NCBI GenBank assembly: GCA_037127315.1
Contig: JBBBDQ010000915.1
Location: forward strand, 901,501-965,500
Direction of reading: 5' to 3'
Length of the DNA stretch: 64,000 nt
Source of the DNA: Ascarosepion bandense
Taxonomy: Eukaryota; Mollusca; Cephalopoda; Sepiida; Sepiidae
Below the pieces are notes generated by a model, which had not been told where the DNA came from, ran no database searches, and saw only the letters and a list, made by a program, of their open reading frames with translations. This document shows, piece by piece, positions 35,240 through 46,270 of this stretch; positions within the stretch are counted from its first letter, which is position 1; each line of letters starts with the position of its first letter. The translations under genes were made by a program, and so were the position numbers.

Positions 35240-35880
35240 TTTATATATACAGAGTGCGATATCGTCTAAATTACACAAAAATGAAAATAACACTAACATT
35301 TTAACAGATATATTTACCTAAATTTCACAAAACTATCTTGAATACTAAACAGTAAATTTATTTAATAAAATCGCCATTTGCTTCATCTACAATCATCAGA
35401 CATTTTCGGAATCCACCACATCTTTTCTAGACAATTTCCGTTTTTAATTTGGTTATTGCTGCCGTAATTCTTGTTTTCAGTTCATTTTTGGTTTGACAAG
35501 GAATTTTTGTGTTTTCTTCTTAACTACGCACCGCATAAAATGGCGAAGGTGGTTGCATTCTGGGGAGTTAGATGGACAGGTGCAAGGACTAATGTGTTCT
35601 CAGAAATTGTCTGTAAGCCATGACTTGGTTCTCCTGTTTGTGTGACATGGTGCAGAATCTTGTTTCCAGCATCCTCTATCTTAACCTAGGGCAGCAAACT
35701 CTCTTCAAGGCACTTGATGTAGGCCCCTGTGTTGAATTTGTGGCCCCGTGAAGAAAGAATAGAGGCATAACTTCACCATTACTAGCAATCACGCCAAACA
35801 CCTTCAATTCTTTCCTTACCTTCTGTACTGTCCTCAGATTGACAGCCAAACACACTGAAATGTTCTTATTAAAGCTTCCG
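35240..35880 (-). pseudogene. mariner-like transposase C-terminal relic
   Basis: Minus strand: ELKVFGVIASNGEVMPLFF, a degraded stretch with NQVMAYRQF, then PCQTKNELKTRITAAITKL and RKCLMIVDEANGDFIK at the end. This order matches the catalytic core and C-terminus of a mariner-like family with the phrase RRFRxRxExVVEANGDFIE. A TIR-like end ATATCGCACTCTGTATATA follows at 35246-35264. It faces the relic at 34641 but belongs to another subfamily. Confidence 0.65.
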
Positions 35881-35999
35881 GCGCTAAGGCCAAGCAGTAC
35901 AACATGTCATGTCATTAAAATGAAACAACGCGCATGCAATAAAGTAATAGTATAATTGGCGACAAATTACCCGTGTTTTTATATATATATAAACGATAA

Positions 36000-36722
36000 C
36001 AAACAGTTTTAAGCCACGAATAGCGGAAAGGATACTACATGTAAACTACAAGAAATCAGAATGCTTAGTCGTCAATAAATAGAGAAGCCCAAAATGCCAA
36101 TTACAAGTTGGAATACTAAAATCAAACAGGTTCAGAATTTTAAATACCTGGGAAGTGTTCTAACAGCAGACGGAAAGTGCGATACGGACATCCGAAGGCA
36201 TAATAGCATGGACAATGATGCAATACAGAAGTTAAGTAGAGTATTAAGAGACAGAAAAATTTCGCTGGAAACAAAGTATAAAGTTCTGGATTGTTATGTG
36301 ATGTATGACAGGGAATGCTGTATAATCTCATCAAAAATGAAGGAAAGACTTAAAAAGAAACAGAAATGTGGTTCTACAGGAGGATGCAGGGAATATCTTG
36401 GCTGGAACATTTGAGCAACGGCAATGTTTTGGAGAGGATGAACACAAGACGGAAACCTATATTTAACATAAGAAAAAACAACTGAAATTTTTTGAACATG
36501 TAATGTGGAAGAAGTACTTAAAGTACTTGATCCTCACGGAACAGATAGAAGAAAAAAGAGATAAGCGAAAGCAACGCATGACATACTTGACAGACTTTAG
36601 CAGATAGATGCTGGAACCGGAATTTAGTGGGATAACTGAAGGGGTATTATGAGCGACTAGAGTTAGAGAGATGTGGAAGTCCATGATTGCCTACTACTTG
36701 AAGAGACACAGCACATAGAAGA
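36000..36722 (+). mobile_element. RTE-like LINE 3' end, copy 2
   Basis: Longer and better kept than copy 1. The 106-codon ORF at 36094-36414 reads QNFKYLGSVLTADGKCDTDI, then LSRVLRDRKISLETKYKVLD. Upstream, KPRIAERILHVNYKKSECLV is the preceding RT segment. Beyond the ORF, FFEHVMWK and GTDRRKKR traces continue in other frames. Terminates CACATAGAAGAAGACG. RT catalytic motifs are not included, so it is a 5'-truncated insertion. Confidence 0.78.
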
Positions 36723-36915
36723 AGACGAATGATAATGGTTGCAATGATGGTCACATTAGCTTTTTCTCCGCAAGCAAATAATTGTTCCTGTCACTAAAAA
36801 TTTACAAAATGTTTTTTGTAAAACAGTTTTGCAGGAAAATAGTTTTCACAAATCCAAAGTTATCGCACATTTTAATAATGATGCAAAGCACTTTTCCAAA
36901 TATTTCTTAAATTGG

Positions 36916-37370
36916 ACTAGCAGTATAGCCTGGCATTGCTTGGGCGTAATGAAAGCTTTAAAACTAATCCATGGTCCTGGAACTCAGACTCAGCCTAAAG
37001 AATATTTGTGTGAAGTTTAGTGAGCATTGGATAAAAATTGTGGATTTGTATAAAGGACGTACAGACACTATTGTAAGAACTGCAACTTTGAAACTTCTGA
37101 ATATCATTTCTTATGACTTTGTTTTTGAGTGTATCAAATTTGATTAAAATCGTACCACTCCTTCTATAACCCGATTTTTTCGATTATCAATATTTATCGG
37201 GGTACTTAGACACAAAACGTAGTTAAGAACACTCGCAGACGCTTATAGTACAACTGTGAAAATTTTCAAGAAAATCGGCTCAGCCGTTTCGGTGTCTATA
37301 CGTAACGGACACACACACACAGAAACATACACACAGAGACAAATTTCTATTTATAAATAAGTTTAGATAT
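36916..37370 (+). repeat. Interspersed element X, copy 2
   Basis: Opens ACTAGCAGTATAGCCTGG and closes ATAAATAAGTTTAGATAT, parallel to copy 1. The stretch corresponding to the internal (TA)n of copies 1 and 3 is deleted here, making this copy shorter. Confidence 0.75.
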
Positions 37371-38807
37371 GGTAAGTCAACCTATTCATTGTTGCATTAT
37401 GTTCTCTTTGAGTTATATGTGCTATCCATTTTAGTTTTTCTAGTCTTGATGTATTGGGTTTTTTTTATAGCAGAGTTTTTGTGATGCTCTTACTGTCAGA
37501 TCAGATTACGTTTAAGTTATTGTTAATGCTATCTTTACCCAACTGTGCCTATTTTGATAAATCCTATCGGCAATTAAGTTATTATCAATTGAAAACAATT
37601 TTCTGTTGTATTTTGAAACGACACTTTTATGCTTATTTACTGTTTATTCATATTCCAAATCTATTAACTTTATATAGCACAGAAACAAAATAAAATAAAA
37701 AGAAATCCAACAAATTTTGGGTTCCTAAAATTGATATTTTTAAAAATACTTTTTAGCATGATACTTCTGGCATTTCATGCAACATTTATTACTTAACACA
37801 GTCTTTACATTTCTCTTCGAAACATATAAAGTTCTTATCAATTGAAAACAACAAGACGTCGTACTTTGAGAAATCTGAAAACAGAAGAATCACATCTTTT
37901 CCATTTCGTTAATTATAAAGACATGGCGCTCTCTTTCGTTTCTTCTTCTAGATTTAATTGCAAACAAATACTCCAGGAAATGCCGTAGCCACATGAATTC
38001 TAACAAATAGTAACCTCGTGTATCCTTGGTTTGCCAATTAGCTATTTAGACTCGAGCAATTAAGGATTCCTGTCGGTACGTTCACAATATGTTTCAATCA
38101 TCAAATCCGTTGATCTCACATGATGTTATTAACTGGATATGTCTCAGTGATGAATAGGGCAAAATAGGCGAAAAGAAGATTGTCTTTTGCCAAGCAAAGC
38201 GGGGAGGATTTACGATAAAGATTATTCAATAATATTATTCCTTACATTTCCTCATTATTTTCTGTAGAGCTTAGCATCACCGTAGCTAAGAGGTTATTAA
38301 CTCTTCTTTCTTATTTATCAATTCTCTATTGTAAAATCGTAAACAAGGTTTCAATTACGCTAAAGTAAACATTCGGGTAACAAGTACGCAATCAGAATCT
38401 TCAGAATTTCCAGATATCTAGATTCTCAGGAAAAGTTCTTGTACATTTTACAAGTGTATCACTATTATTGTTAATATTCAAGTAATCATTTATGACGAAA
38501 GTTTTTATTGCGGTTTTCGAATTACAATCTTTTCAATTGTAAATTTGTGCTTCTTAAGATAATAATTTGCATTCATATGTTGCATTGTTATTGCAACATT
38601 ATGTTAAGAACGTTACATTAAGCTGAAAAAAATTATGAAGCAACACGGGAATGTGGGTATTTTATATTCTTGGAACTCGCAATTCTAGCTGATTGAATCA
38701 TTAATTTAGGGATTCAAATTCATCGGAAAATTCAAGTAGAAATATCGAACAATTTATGCAGTTATTTCAAGCTGGTACATCGGCAGTTCTTTTGAAGTCT
38801 AATAAAA

Positions 38808-38813
<6 letters not shown>
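37371..38813. other. Intergenic, nothing recognised
   Basis: AT-rich; the 79-codon ORF at 37454 has a hydrophobic and tyrosine-rich composition typical of random AT-rich translation. No gene is supported. Confidence 0.5.

Positions 38814-38860
<47 letters not shown>
38814..38860. repeat. (TA)n microsatellite
   Basis: About 23 TA units. Confidence 0.96.
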
Positions 38861-38861
<1 letters not shown>

Positions 38862-39280
38862 AACATTATTTTTAATCGAGACTCGTTTTTGAGTAGATAT
38901 TCCGTTTTTAATTAAACGGTATATCTATATATATATTTCTACGGCCTCATTATTTATGATTTTGTAACGTAAATTTAATTCGGGAGCATTCAGACCTGCG
39001 ACATATAACAATATAGGGGAAAACACTAATTGATCTTGTGTATCTTAGACTGCACAACAACGAATGATCCCACGGTTTAATTGAAGTTAAATCAATATTT
39101 ATATTTGATTAGCATGTAGAATCGAGCTATGGAAGACTCACAAGATCAACTGGCGTCTTCCACAATGTTCAAACTAAATCTAAGATATATATATATATAT
39201 ACATATAGTTAGGTTTTTATAAAAATATGTGTACATATATATCGTCTATTATTAAAGTAATTGAATTATTCAAATCTAAC
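38861..39280. other. Intergenic, nothing recognised
   Basis: Contains the short inverted pair TTGATCTTGTG (39030-39040) and CACAAGATCAA (39150-39160) but no gene. Confidence 0.45.
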
Positions 39281-39548
39281 ATTTGTCTCTGTGTGTATGT
39301 GTCTGTGTTTGTGTGTGTCCGTTACCTATAGACTCCGAAACGGCTAAACCGATTTTCTTGAAAATTTTCATAGTTGTACTATAAGCGTCTGCGAGTGTTA
39401 TTTGCTAGGTATTGTGTCGAGGTACACCCGATAAATATCGAAAATCGATAATCGTGTTATAGAAGGAGTGGTCCGATTTTAATCCAATTTGATACACTCA
39501 TAGACAAAAACATCAAGGTTGTGGTTCTTATAATAGTGCAGAAAATTG

Positions 39549-39593
<45 letters not shown>

Positions 39594-39975
39594 AGATGTT
39601 TGTCTGTGTGTGTGTTTGTTTATTTGCCTGTATGTCTGTATTTTTCAGCCCTTTTATTTTAGTTTTTGCTTCGGGTTTGGCTCTAAGTAGGTATAATTGT
39701 AGTTTTTAGTCTCAGCCATGATACAATTTACTCAGAGGAGTTATTTAACCTTCAAAATTCAGTTCACGATGAAAAAAACTTATTTGATATCGATACCAGG
39801 AAATCAAAATTTGACTTACATCCATTCATTTTTTTCAGTGTACGGTTTCGCTTTAACTGGAAACAACTATTGCTTTTTAGTCTTTCGTGCGAACGTCCAA
39901 AGAATCTGAGGTCCAGGACCATGGATTAGTTTTAAACCTTTCATTACACCCGAGCAACGCCGGGCTATACTACTA
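39281..39975 (-). repeat. Interspersed element X, copy 3
   Basis: Inverted relative to copies 1 and 2. The head (TAGTATAGCCCGGCGTTGCT on the minus strand, about 39975) and the tail (near 39281-39330) are both present, with the internal (TA)n at 39550-39588. About 230 bp at 39660-39890 has no counterpart in the other copies and may be a later insertion. Confidence 0.75.
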
Positions 39976-40021
<46 letters not shown>

Positions 40022-40085
40022 GTATGTATATGTGTGTGTGTATATAATTATAGATATCAATATATATATATATATATATATATAT
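39976..40085. repeat. (TA)n and (TATG)n microsatellites
   Basis: (TA)n 39976-40008, ATGT repeats to 40040, (TA)n at 40059-40084. Confidence 0.95.
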
Positions 40086-40195
40086 CTGCAATTTGTTATA
40101 TATATTATATTATTTATATATTATATATGCGTGGGACTTATTTAAAAGGGCACAATAACAGTGATAGAGCAGGCATATTCATGTACATAGGTGTG

Positions 40196-40241
40196 AGTTT
40201 GTAGCCCTTGATTTCTCGCTCTTGCGATCATCAGACAAACT
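40196..40241 (-). ncRNA. Hammerhead ribozyme-like fold
   Basis: Minus strand: helix I AGTTTGT (40241-40235) with ACAAACT (40202-40196), seven pairs. Core CTGATGA (40234-40228) is canonical. Helix II TCGC-AAGA-GCGA. GAAA at 40215-40212. Helix III is weak and the expected U before the cleavage base is C. One substitution separates it from a complete motif. Confidence 0.6.
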
Positions 40242-40249
40242 GATTAATG

Positions 40250-40850
40250 TTTTAAAAAATTGGTTATATTTAGGGTTGCCTATATACGTGTATTTTTGTG
40301 GAACAACAACTACAATATTACACAAATAATAAAAACTGCAATATTACACAAATAATAAAAAGCCACAACAAAAAATTAACAACCTACAACAATGCAATCG
40401 AAGAAGATCAATACGACTGGAGAAACGGAACTTCATGTCCACTCCAGAGAAATTGCCAGCAAACAAACATAGTATATAAAGCCAAGGTAAGTGCAAACAA
40501 CAAAACTATGTACTACTGTGCCACTGAGGGACCATTTAAGAAAAGAAAAAACAACCACAATCTTTCATTCTCCAACAGAAAATACTTGAACAGCACTACA
40601 CTATCCACATACGTATGGCGTCTAAAAGACAGAAATATTTCACCAACAATAAGCTGGAAAATACTGAAAAAAGCACCTGCCTACAACAACATTGCAATAA
40701 TGCCTATTTGGCTACATGAAAAAGTACCAATTATATCTCATACCAGACAAAAGAACGTACCAAACTCGAGATCAGAACTAATTTTCAAATGCAGGCATGA
40801 AAATAAATACCTATTATCACAATTTATACCAAACAGATAAAAAAAGGAAC
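40250..40850 (+). mobile_element. Penelope-like element, GIY-YIG end
   Basis: Plus-strand 3' part of a PLE ORF. It lies next to a hammerhead on the opposite strand, so at least two PLE pieces in opposite orientation meet at about 40245. The RT is missing. Confidence 0.75.
40298..40840 (+). pseudogene. PLE GIY-YIG endonuclease domain, 180 codons open
   Basis: After a repeat-like asparagine-rich start comes CPLQRNCQQTNIVYKAKV, then MYYCATEGPFKKRKNNH, LSTYVWRLKDRNISPTISWK, ILKKAPAYNN and RSELIFKCRHENKYLL at the C-terminus. The order matches the complete GIY-YIG domain of PLEs. The YIG motif has become YYC and the usual arginine spacing is altered, so it is probably inactive although the frame is open to its natural end. 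Confidence 0.85.
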
Positions 40851-41299
40851 CGCTGATACCATAATCCTATCAACTATTCTCTAGCTCAAACTACCACCAT
40901 AATAATTGCATTTATTGTTATTATCATCACACTACCATTAGTAATCACTACTACCGTTTCACAATAACTATTTACTACCACAACTGTTATTATCAAAAAA
41001 TATTTACTATCACAGTATTAGTACGCAATCATCATTAACGTAAATTACACATCTCTGCCGTAGTAAAATTAATACACCATACATAAACACTAACAAGCAT
41101 ACAAAGTAGAATTTCTACCATTTAAATATACGCAACCACAAAAAATAATTTAAAAAAAACTTCAAAATAAAAGCCTGTAGCCTGGTATTAAAATCACAAC
41201 TTTTTAGGTTAAATCAATTCAGCTAACCAACGCCTGCATTTGTTGGTCCATGTGTTTTTGAAGACATCAGTTTATGAATTTCTGGGAGTTATAAACCTA
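40851..41299 (+). other. PLE 3' untranslated DNA, probable
   Basis: ACTACCA- and TTATTATCA-rich stretch directly after the PLE stop codon. No gene; treated as the element's tail without firm proof. Confidence 0.4.
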
Positions 41300-41860
41300 A
41301 TGTCGAGTAACCATTTTTACCAGTGCTTATATTGAAATCTTTTACTCTAATGATTTTTTCTGGCACCCCGTATTACTGGTGCCCATATTTTGATATTTCT
41401 ATGTGTGGCTGGCTTAGGAAATTTTTGCGGCTTTACATATGCGCTGATTCATTAATTTAACGTAGTTCCCAATAGTGTTTTCTATCTATTATTACAACTT
41501 GATCCCATACGTGGCGGTGACCCCCTTTGTTCCTCTATATATTATCAGGTTTGCTTGATTTTTCTATCTCACATCTTATTACGCTCTTGCTATGTACTAG
41601 AGGCCTTACTTTAAAGGAGCTGCTAGTTTCTCCTGTATACTTCTTTCCATAGCTACATGTAATGTGTACACACAGTCCTTAGTCATATTCTTCTGTATTA
41701 TAAGTTTTACTCGGGAGAGGTATCTGCAAAGTGTAGAAACATTTTTGAAGAGGTTTTCAAGGTAGGCAGACCGAAGCTTTTTTTCGAGAAATGCTATTCT
41801 CATGCATCTACCCTTCCATGTTCGTTGGAGCTGTTGTTTTTTCATGTTCCCTGTGTAATT
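41300..41860 (-). pseudogene. PLE GIY-YIG domain of a second lineage
   Basis: Minus strand: CVHITCSYGKKYTGETSSSF, then RCEIEKSSKP and GGHRHVWDQVVIIDRKHYWE, then a short SQPHIEISKYG tail. This is the GIY-YIG fold of a PLE subgroup that differs from those at 33794 and 40298, with YTG in the YIG position. The frame is shifted relative to the 79-codon ORF listed by simple ORF finding. It is a relic. Confidence 0.7.
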
Positions 41861-41864
41861 GTTT

Positions 41865-41888
41865 CGTTATATATATATATATATATAT
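41865..41888. repeat. (TA)n microsatellite
   Basis: About 12 TA units. Confidence 0.93.
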
Positions 41889-41917
41889 GAATTAATAGTA
41901 ATAATATTATTTTAATA

Positions 41918-41984
41918 ATAATAATAATAATAACAATAATAATAATAATAATAATGTATATACATAACGTAATATATGTAACGT

Positions 41985-42024
<40 letters not shown>

Positions 42025-42086
42025 ACGTTATATATATTACGTTATGTATATACATTATTATTATAATTATTATTATTATTATTATG
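41918..42086. repeat. (TAA)n-palindrome-(TTA)n structure
   Basis: Arms 41956-41988 and 42021-42053 are 33-bp reverse complements with one mismatch, joined by (TA)16. The outer flanks are (TAA)n on the left and (TTA)n on the right, so the whole unit of about 165 bp is nearly self-complementary. It borders the 3' end of R4/Dong-like LINE copy A. Confidence 0.9.
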
Positions 42087-42436
42087 TCATTTTTCATCAT
42101 ATTTCGATTTCTGCTTTAGTCTCACTACTAACCAAGTCTGCGAGGAGACCTAAGGCAGGTAGTGGCGTGTTGTTATGGCTCCATTTCATGTTTTTCTATC
42201 TTCCCTATCATCCCCAGCATTACATAGATAAAGTTTTCCTTAGTGTGTGGGCTGTACTTAATAAGACAATTTTTTGTATATCTCTTAAGCTGGGGTTTCC
42301 AGGGATTTTTTCAATGTGTTGTTTTGTTCCATTTTTTATCATTCCAAGTGCACCTACTATCATTGGCACAACTCTTGTTTTCAATTTCCACATTTTTTCT
42401 ATTTCAATTTCCAGGTCTTTATATTTTGACAGTTTT

Positions 42437-43162
42437 TCAAATACCTTCCGCTGGACAAGCCATATCAATTAATAGACAAGTTTTCTCCTTCTGGTTTTTA
42501 ACAATAATGTCTGGCCTGTTTGCTTCAATTTTTCTGTCTGTGTAGATGGTGTAATCCCATAGAATGGTTACATCTTCTATTTCTGTAACCGGTGCTGGGT
42601 GATGTTCATACCAGTGTTTGCCTACAGCTTTTCCATAATGTTTGCATATTGCCCAATGTAAATATTGCCCAACTCTATCGTGGCGATTTTTATATTCGTT
42701 TGGAGCAAGCACAGAACAGCCTGAGATTAGGTGGTCTATTGTTTCTTGGTGTTTATCACAAAACCTGCATTTTGGATCCATATTATTATGCATAATATTT
42801 GCCTGAAAGTTTCTAGTGAAAAGATTTTGGTCTTGTGCTGCAAGAATAAAGCCTTCAGTTTCAGACTTTAATCCAGATGCACGTAACCATCGATAAGTAT
42901 TAACTTTGTCAACATTGGATTTATTGGCACGTTCTGGATATTGGCCATGCAGAGGTTTCTCTTGCCAGCGCTGTTTCAACTGTTCAAGAGCTTTATCTTT
43001 GGCTTTCATTTTCATATTTTTTGCCGCAATAGTTTGTTCTTGGCTTCTGTTTTGCTTTTCTACAGAATCTACTAACTGTAAATCTTGTTTGTATTTACTG
43101 CCTTCTTTTATTATTGAATATTTTTTCTTTCTTTCTTCATGTTGCCTTACTAATTGTATCAT
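42437..43162 (-). pseudogene. Zinc knuckle and endonuclease of copy A
   Basis: After a basic linker, CRFCDKHQETIDHLISGC gives a CX2CX8HX4C knuckle, followed by RPDIIVKNQKEKTCLLIDMA, which contains the PD...D core of restriction-like LINE endonucleases. A deletion after ACPA shifts the frame, so the last 80 residues found in copy B are only in another frame (42220-42468). Confidence 0.88.
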
Positions 43163-43455
43163 CTAATCCTTTGTTGTTTCTATGTATGTTAGTAAGCCAA
43201 TAGTTGTTGTCTTGTATGACAATTCCAGTTGAATAAGACCTCTTCCACCTTCTTTACGGTGTATGTATAGACGGTCTACATCAGCCTTTGGGTGATGCAT
43301 CTTATGCTTAGAAAGAAGCTTTCTTCTTTTACCATCCATTCGCCTGATGTCGTTTAGAGTTCAGTTTAATATGTTAAAGCTATATTGGACAATTGGGATT
43401 GCAAGGCTATTAATGGCCATAACTCTGTTCTGTGAATTTAATTCAGTTTTTAATA

Positions 43456-44373
43456 TCATTCGTAGCCTTCTATAGTATCTTTACGCACTATCTCTTTAAT
43501 TTTTTTATGGTGAATGTTTTCGCTCTCATTTACACCTAGGTATTTATAAGCTTCTTCTGGTTTCAATTCTTTTATTGTTACAGCAGGGTCTAGGCTAATT
43601 GAGGATGTTTCTTGTATTGATCCACGTAAAACTGTAGCTTTAGCACATTTATTCAAATTAAATTTCATTCCAATGTCTTCGCTGAAGCATTTTACAGTTT
43701 GCAGAAGACCTTCCAGCTCATTATCATTCTTAGCATATAACTTTAAGTCATCCATGTAAAATAGATGGCTTATTTTCTTTTGTCCTATTTTATAACCACA
43801 TTCTGTCTTATTAAGTTGACTGCTTAGTGCTATTAATGATATGCAGAATAGTAAGGGAGATAAAGAATCACCTTGAAATATACCTCTTTTAATGTTTATT
43901 TCATCAGACTTATAGGTTCCATTTATATGATTGAGGTAAAGGGTTGTTTTCCATATAGACATGCACTGTGTGATGAAATTGATGATGACGGGCGATATCT
44001 TGTATATATTTAAAGTCTTTAAAATCCAGGAAATTGGCACAGTATCGAATGCCTTTCGATAATCTATCCAGACTGTACTAATATTTTTCTTTGTACTGTA
44101 GCAGTTTTCCAGGATCATTTTGTTAATTAGCAATTGGTCTTTACAACCATAACAGCCACCTGTGCACCCTTTTTGTTCAAGCGGTATCATGTCATTTCTT
44201 TCTAAGAATAAATATGTCTGTTTTGTTAAAATAGATGTTAATAGTTTATATGTTGTCGGAAGACATGTAATTCGTCTGTAGTTTTTCGGGTTGTTTGTGT
44301 CACCATTCTTGGGTAGAAGAAATGTAATTCCTTTGGTCATCCATGCAGGAATTTTAGTGGGATCGTCAACCAT
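43456..44373 (-). pseudogene. R4/Dong-like reverse transcriptase (copy A)
   Basis: 305 open codons. Motifs in order: FLLPKNGDTNNPKNYR near the start, GCYGCKDQLLINKMI, VWIDYRKAFDTVP, GIFQGDSLSPLLFCI and the catalytic FYMDDLKLYAK, then GMKFNLNKC and YKYLGV. Both catalytic aspartates of the YMDD box are present. The frame is lost near 43470 by a one-base loss relative to copy B (IVRKEYYRRLR becomes IVRKDTIEGYE). Confidence 0.9.
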
Positions 44374-44520
44374 TTCTTGAAGTTCTTTGGCTAGTTTTTT
44401 ATGTGCTGCATTTAAATAATATAGCCAAAAGTTTGGAATTTTATCTATACCTGGGAATTTCCAATTGTGTGCTTTTTTTAGTGCAAATTTAACATCATCT
44501 TCTGTAATTCCAGATCATGT

Positions 44521-45000
44521 CTATTCTGGTTTATTTTTCATTCGTTCTATCTCTGGTGCAATCCAATGTACTTCCTTGCTATGTTCTTTAGGGCAAGCCC
44601 ATATCTTTTCCCAGAACTGTGTGACTTCTTCCATTCTGGGGGGGATTGTCACTTCAATTCTTTTTTTACCTATTTCCCTGTAAAATCTCTTTGTATCAGT
44701 CTGAAAAATCTTGTTTTGTCTGTAAAATCTTGCTCTTTTTTCATAGCGTCTTATTCTTTGAGCCTTCAGTTGGATTTTTTGCTTTATTTTTTCTTTATTT
44801 GATAAGACTTCATTTTCATTCCTAATGTTATATTTTCTTTCGGCTCTTCTGCTTTTCCTAGTTCTTACATTTATTCCTCTACTCAGTTCATCCAGTACTG
44901 ATAGTTCACTTCTAAGTTGTTCGATTTCTTTTTCTATTTTTCTTTTCCAAGGTGGATCTTCATGTCTGCGAGACTGCCTTGTTTTTATTTTGATATTCAA
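44521..45000 (-). pseudogene. R4/Dong-like ORF, N-terminal region (copy A)
   Basis: Highly charged sequence (RRHEDPPWKRKIEKEIEQLR, then RRAERKYNI and RIRRYEKRARFYRQNKIF) that precedes the RT in this group. It probably forms a helical RNA- or DNA-binding region. The reading frame continues upstream in frame to about 45110. Two in-frame stops (PE-stop-T-stop) at 44512-44520 separate it from the RT. Confidence 0.8.
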
Positions 45001-45117
45001 TTTTTTTGTTGCTGCTGTTGCTGATGCATATATTACTTCGTTGAAATTTGTATGAGTGTCTTCATCCGGTATTAATTTCAGTGCTGCATTGTAGAGTTTA
45101 ATAGTTCGGAGGTTATG

Positions 45118-45176
<59 letters not shown>

Positions 45177-45177
45177 G
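45118..45177. repeat. (TTA)n microsatellite between LINE copies
   Basis: About 19 TTA units, reading (TAA)n on the coding strand of the LINEs. It serves at once as the 3' tail of copy B and the 5' junction of copy A. Confidence 0.97.
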
Positions 45178-45310
45178 TCATTTTTCATCATATTTCGATT
45201 TCTGCTTTGGTCTCACTACCAACCAAGTCTGCGGGGAGACCTAAGGCAGGTTGTGGCGTGTTGTTATGGCTCCATTTCATGTTTTTCTATCTTCCCTATC
45301 ATCCTCAGCA

Positions 45311-46270
45311 TTACATAGATAAAGTTTTCCTTAGTGTGTGGGCTGTACTTAATAAGACAATTTTTTGTATGTCTCTTAAACTGGGGTTTCCAAGGATTCT
45401 TTCAATGTGTTGTTTTGTTCCATTTTTTATCATTCCAAGTGCACCTACTATCACTGGCACAACTCTTGTTTTCAATTTCCACATTTTTTCTATTTCAATT
45501 TCCAGGTCTTTATATTTTGACAGTTTTTCAAATTCCATGATTGCTATGTTACAATCCGCTGGACAAGCCATATCAATTAATAGACAAGTTTTCTCCTTCT
45601 GGTTTTTAACAATAATGTCTGGCCTGTTTGCTTCAATTTTTCTGTCTGTGTAGATGGTGTAATCCCATAGAATGGTTACATCTTCTATTTCTGTAACCGG
45701 TGCTGGGTGAAGTTCATACCAGTGTTTGCCTACAGCTTTTCCATAATGTTTGCACATTGCCCAATGTAAATATTGCCCAACTCTATCGTGGCGATTTTTA
45801 TATTCATTTGGGGCAAGCACAGAACAGCCTGAGATTAGGTGGTCTATTGTTTCTTGGTGTTTATCACAAAACCTGCATTTTTGATCCATATTATTATGCA
45901 TAATATTTGCCTGAAAGTTTCTAGTGAAAAGATTTTGGTCTTGTGCTGCAAGAATAAAGCCTTCAGTTTCAGACTTTAATCCAGATGCACGTAACCATCG
46001 ATGAGTATTAACTTTGTCAACATTGGATTTATTGGCACGTTCTGGATATTGGCCATGCAGAGGTTTCTCTTCCCTGCGCTGTTTCAACTGTTCAAGAGCT
46101 TTATCTTTGGCTTTCATTTTCATATTTTTTGCCGCAATAGTTTGTTCTTGGCTTCTGTTTTGCTTTTCTACAGAATCTACTAACTGTAAATCTTGTTTGT
46201 ATTTACTGCCTTCTTTTATTATTGAATATTTTTTCTTTCTTTCTTCATGTTGCCTTACTAATTGTATCAT
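45311..46270 (-). CDS. R4/Dong-like zinc knuckle plus endonuclease, open frame (copy B)
   Basis: 319 open codons, the longest frame in the window. Residues about 1-125 are a basic, lysine-rich linker; CRFC...HLISGC forms a CX2CX8HX4C knuckle; the restriction-like endonuclease follows with RPDIIV and LLIDMACP, whose acidic residues fit the PD-(D/E)XK site; the C-terminal KMWKLKTRVVPVIVGALGMI block continues to the natural end. In the family this domain nicks target DNA to start reverse transcription. It lacks its own RT because of the upstream stop, so it is best seen as the intact end of a defective element. Confidence 0.88.
   Translation of the reverse strand: MIQLVRQHEERKKKYSIIKEGSKYKQDLQLVDSVEKQNRSQEQTIAAKNMKMKAKDKALEQLKQRREEKPLHGQYPERANKSNVDKVNTHRWLRASGLKSETEGFILAAQDQNLFTRNFQANIMHNNMDQKCRFCDKHQETIDHLISGCSVLAPNEYKNRHDRVGQYLHWAMCKHYGKAVGKHWYELHPAPVTEIEDVTILWDYTIYTDRKIEANRPDIIVKNQKEKTCLLIDMACPADCNIAIMEFEKLSKYKDLEIEIEKMWKLKTRVVPVIVGALGMIKNGTKQHIERILGNPSLRDIQKIVLLSTAHTLRKTLSM

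Larger units (their letters stand above)
42087..45113 (-). mobile_element. R4/Dong-like LINE, copy A
   Basis: Non-LTR retrotransposon with a restriction-like endonuclease downstream of the RT, about 3.0 kb, 5' truncated within the coding region. Order on the minus strand: basic, charged N-terminal region (to 44521), RT (44373-43456), thumb and linker, CCHC zinc knuckle, endonuclease, 3' end. The 3' end abuts (TAA)n of the palindrome and the 5' end abuts a (TAA)n tract shared with copy B. Dong and R4 elements of this architecture are known to use TAA repeats or specific sites as targets. Stops and frameshifts make this copy inactive. Confidence 0.9.

Noticed and set aside
37371..37440. GTAAGT near 37373 and TTTTAG near 37430 as an intron
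   Set aside because: No coding sequence on either side; such motifs are common by chance.
42243..43166. Plus-strand hydrophobic ORFs over the R4/Dong copies
   Set aside because: Antisense of lysine-rich endonuclease and linker sequence; identical shadows appear in both LINE copies.
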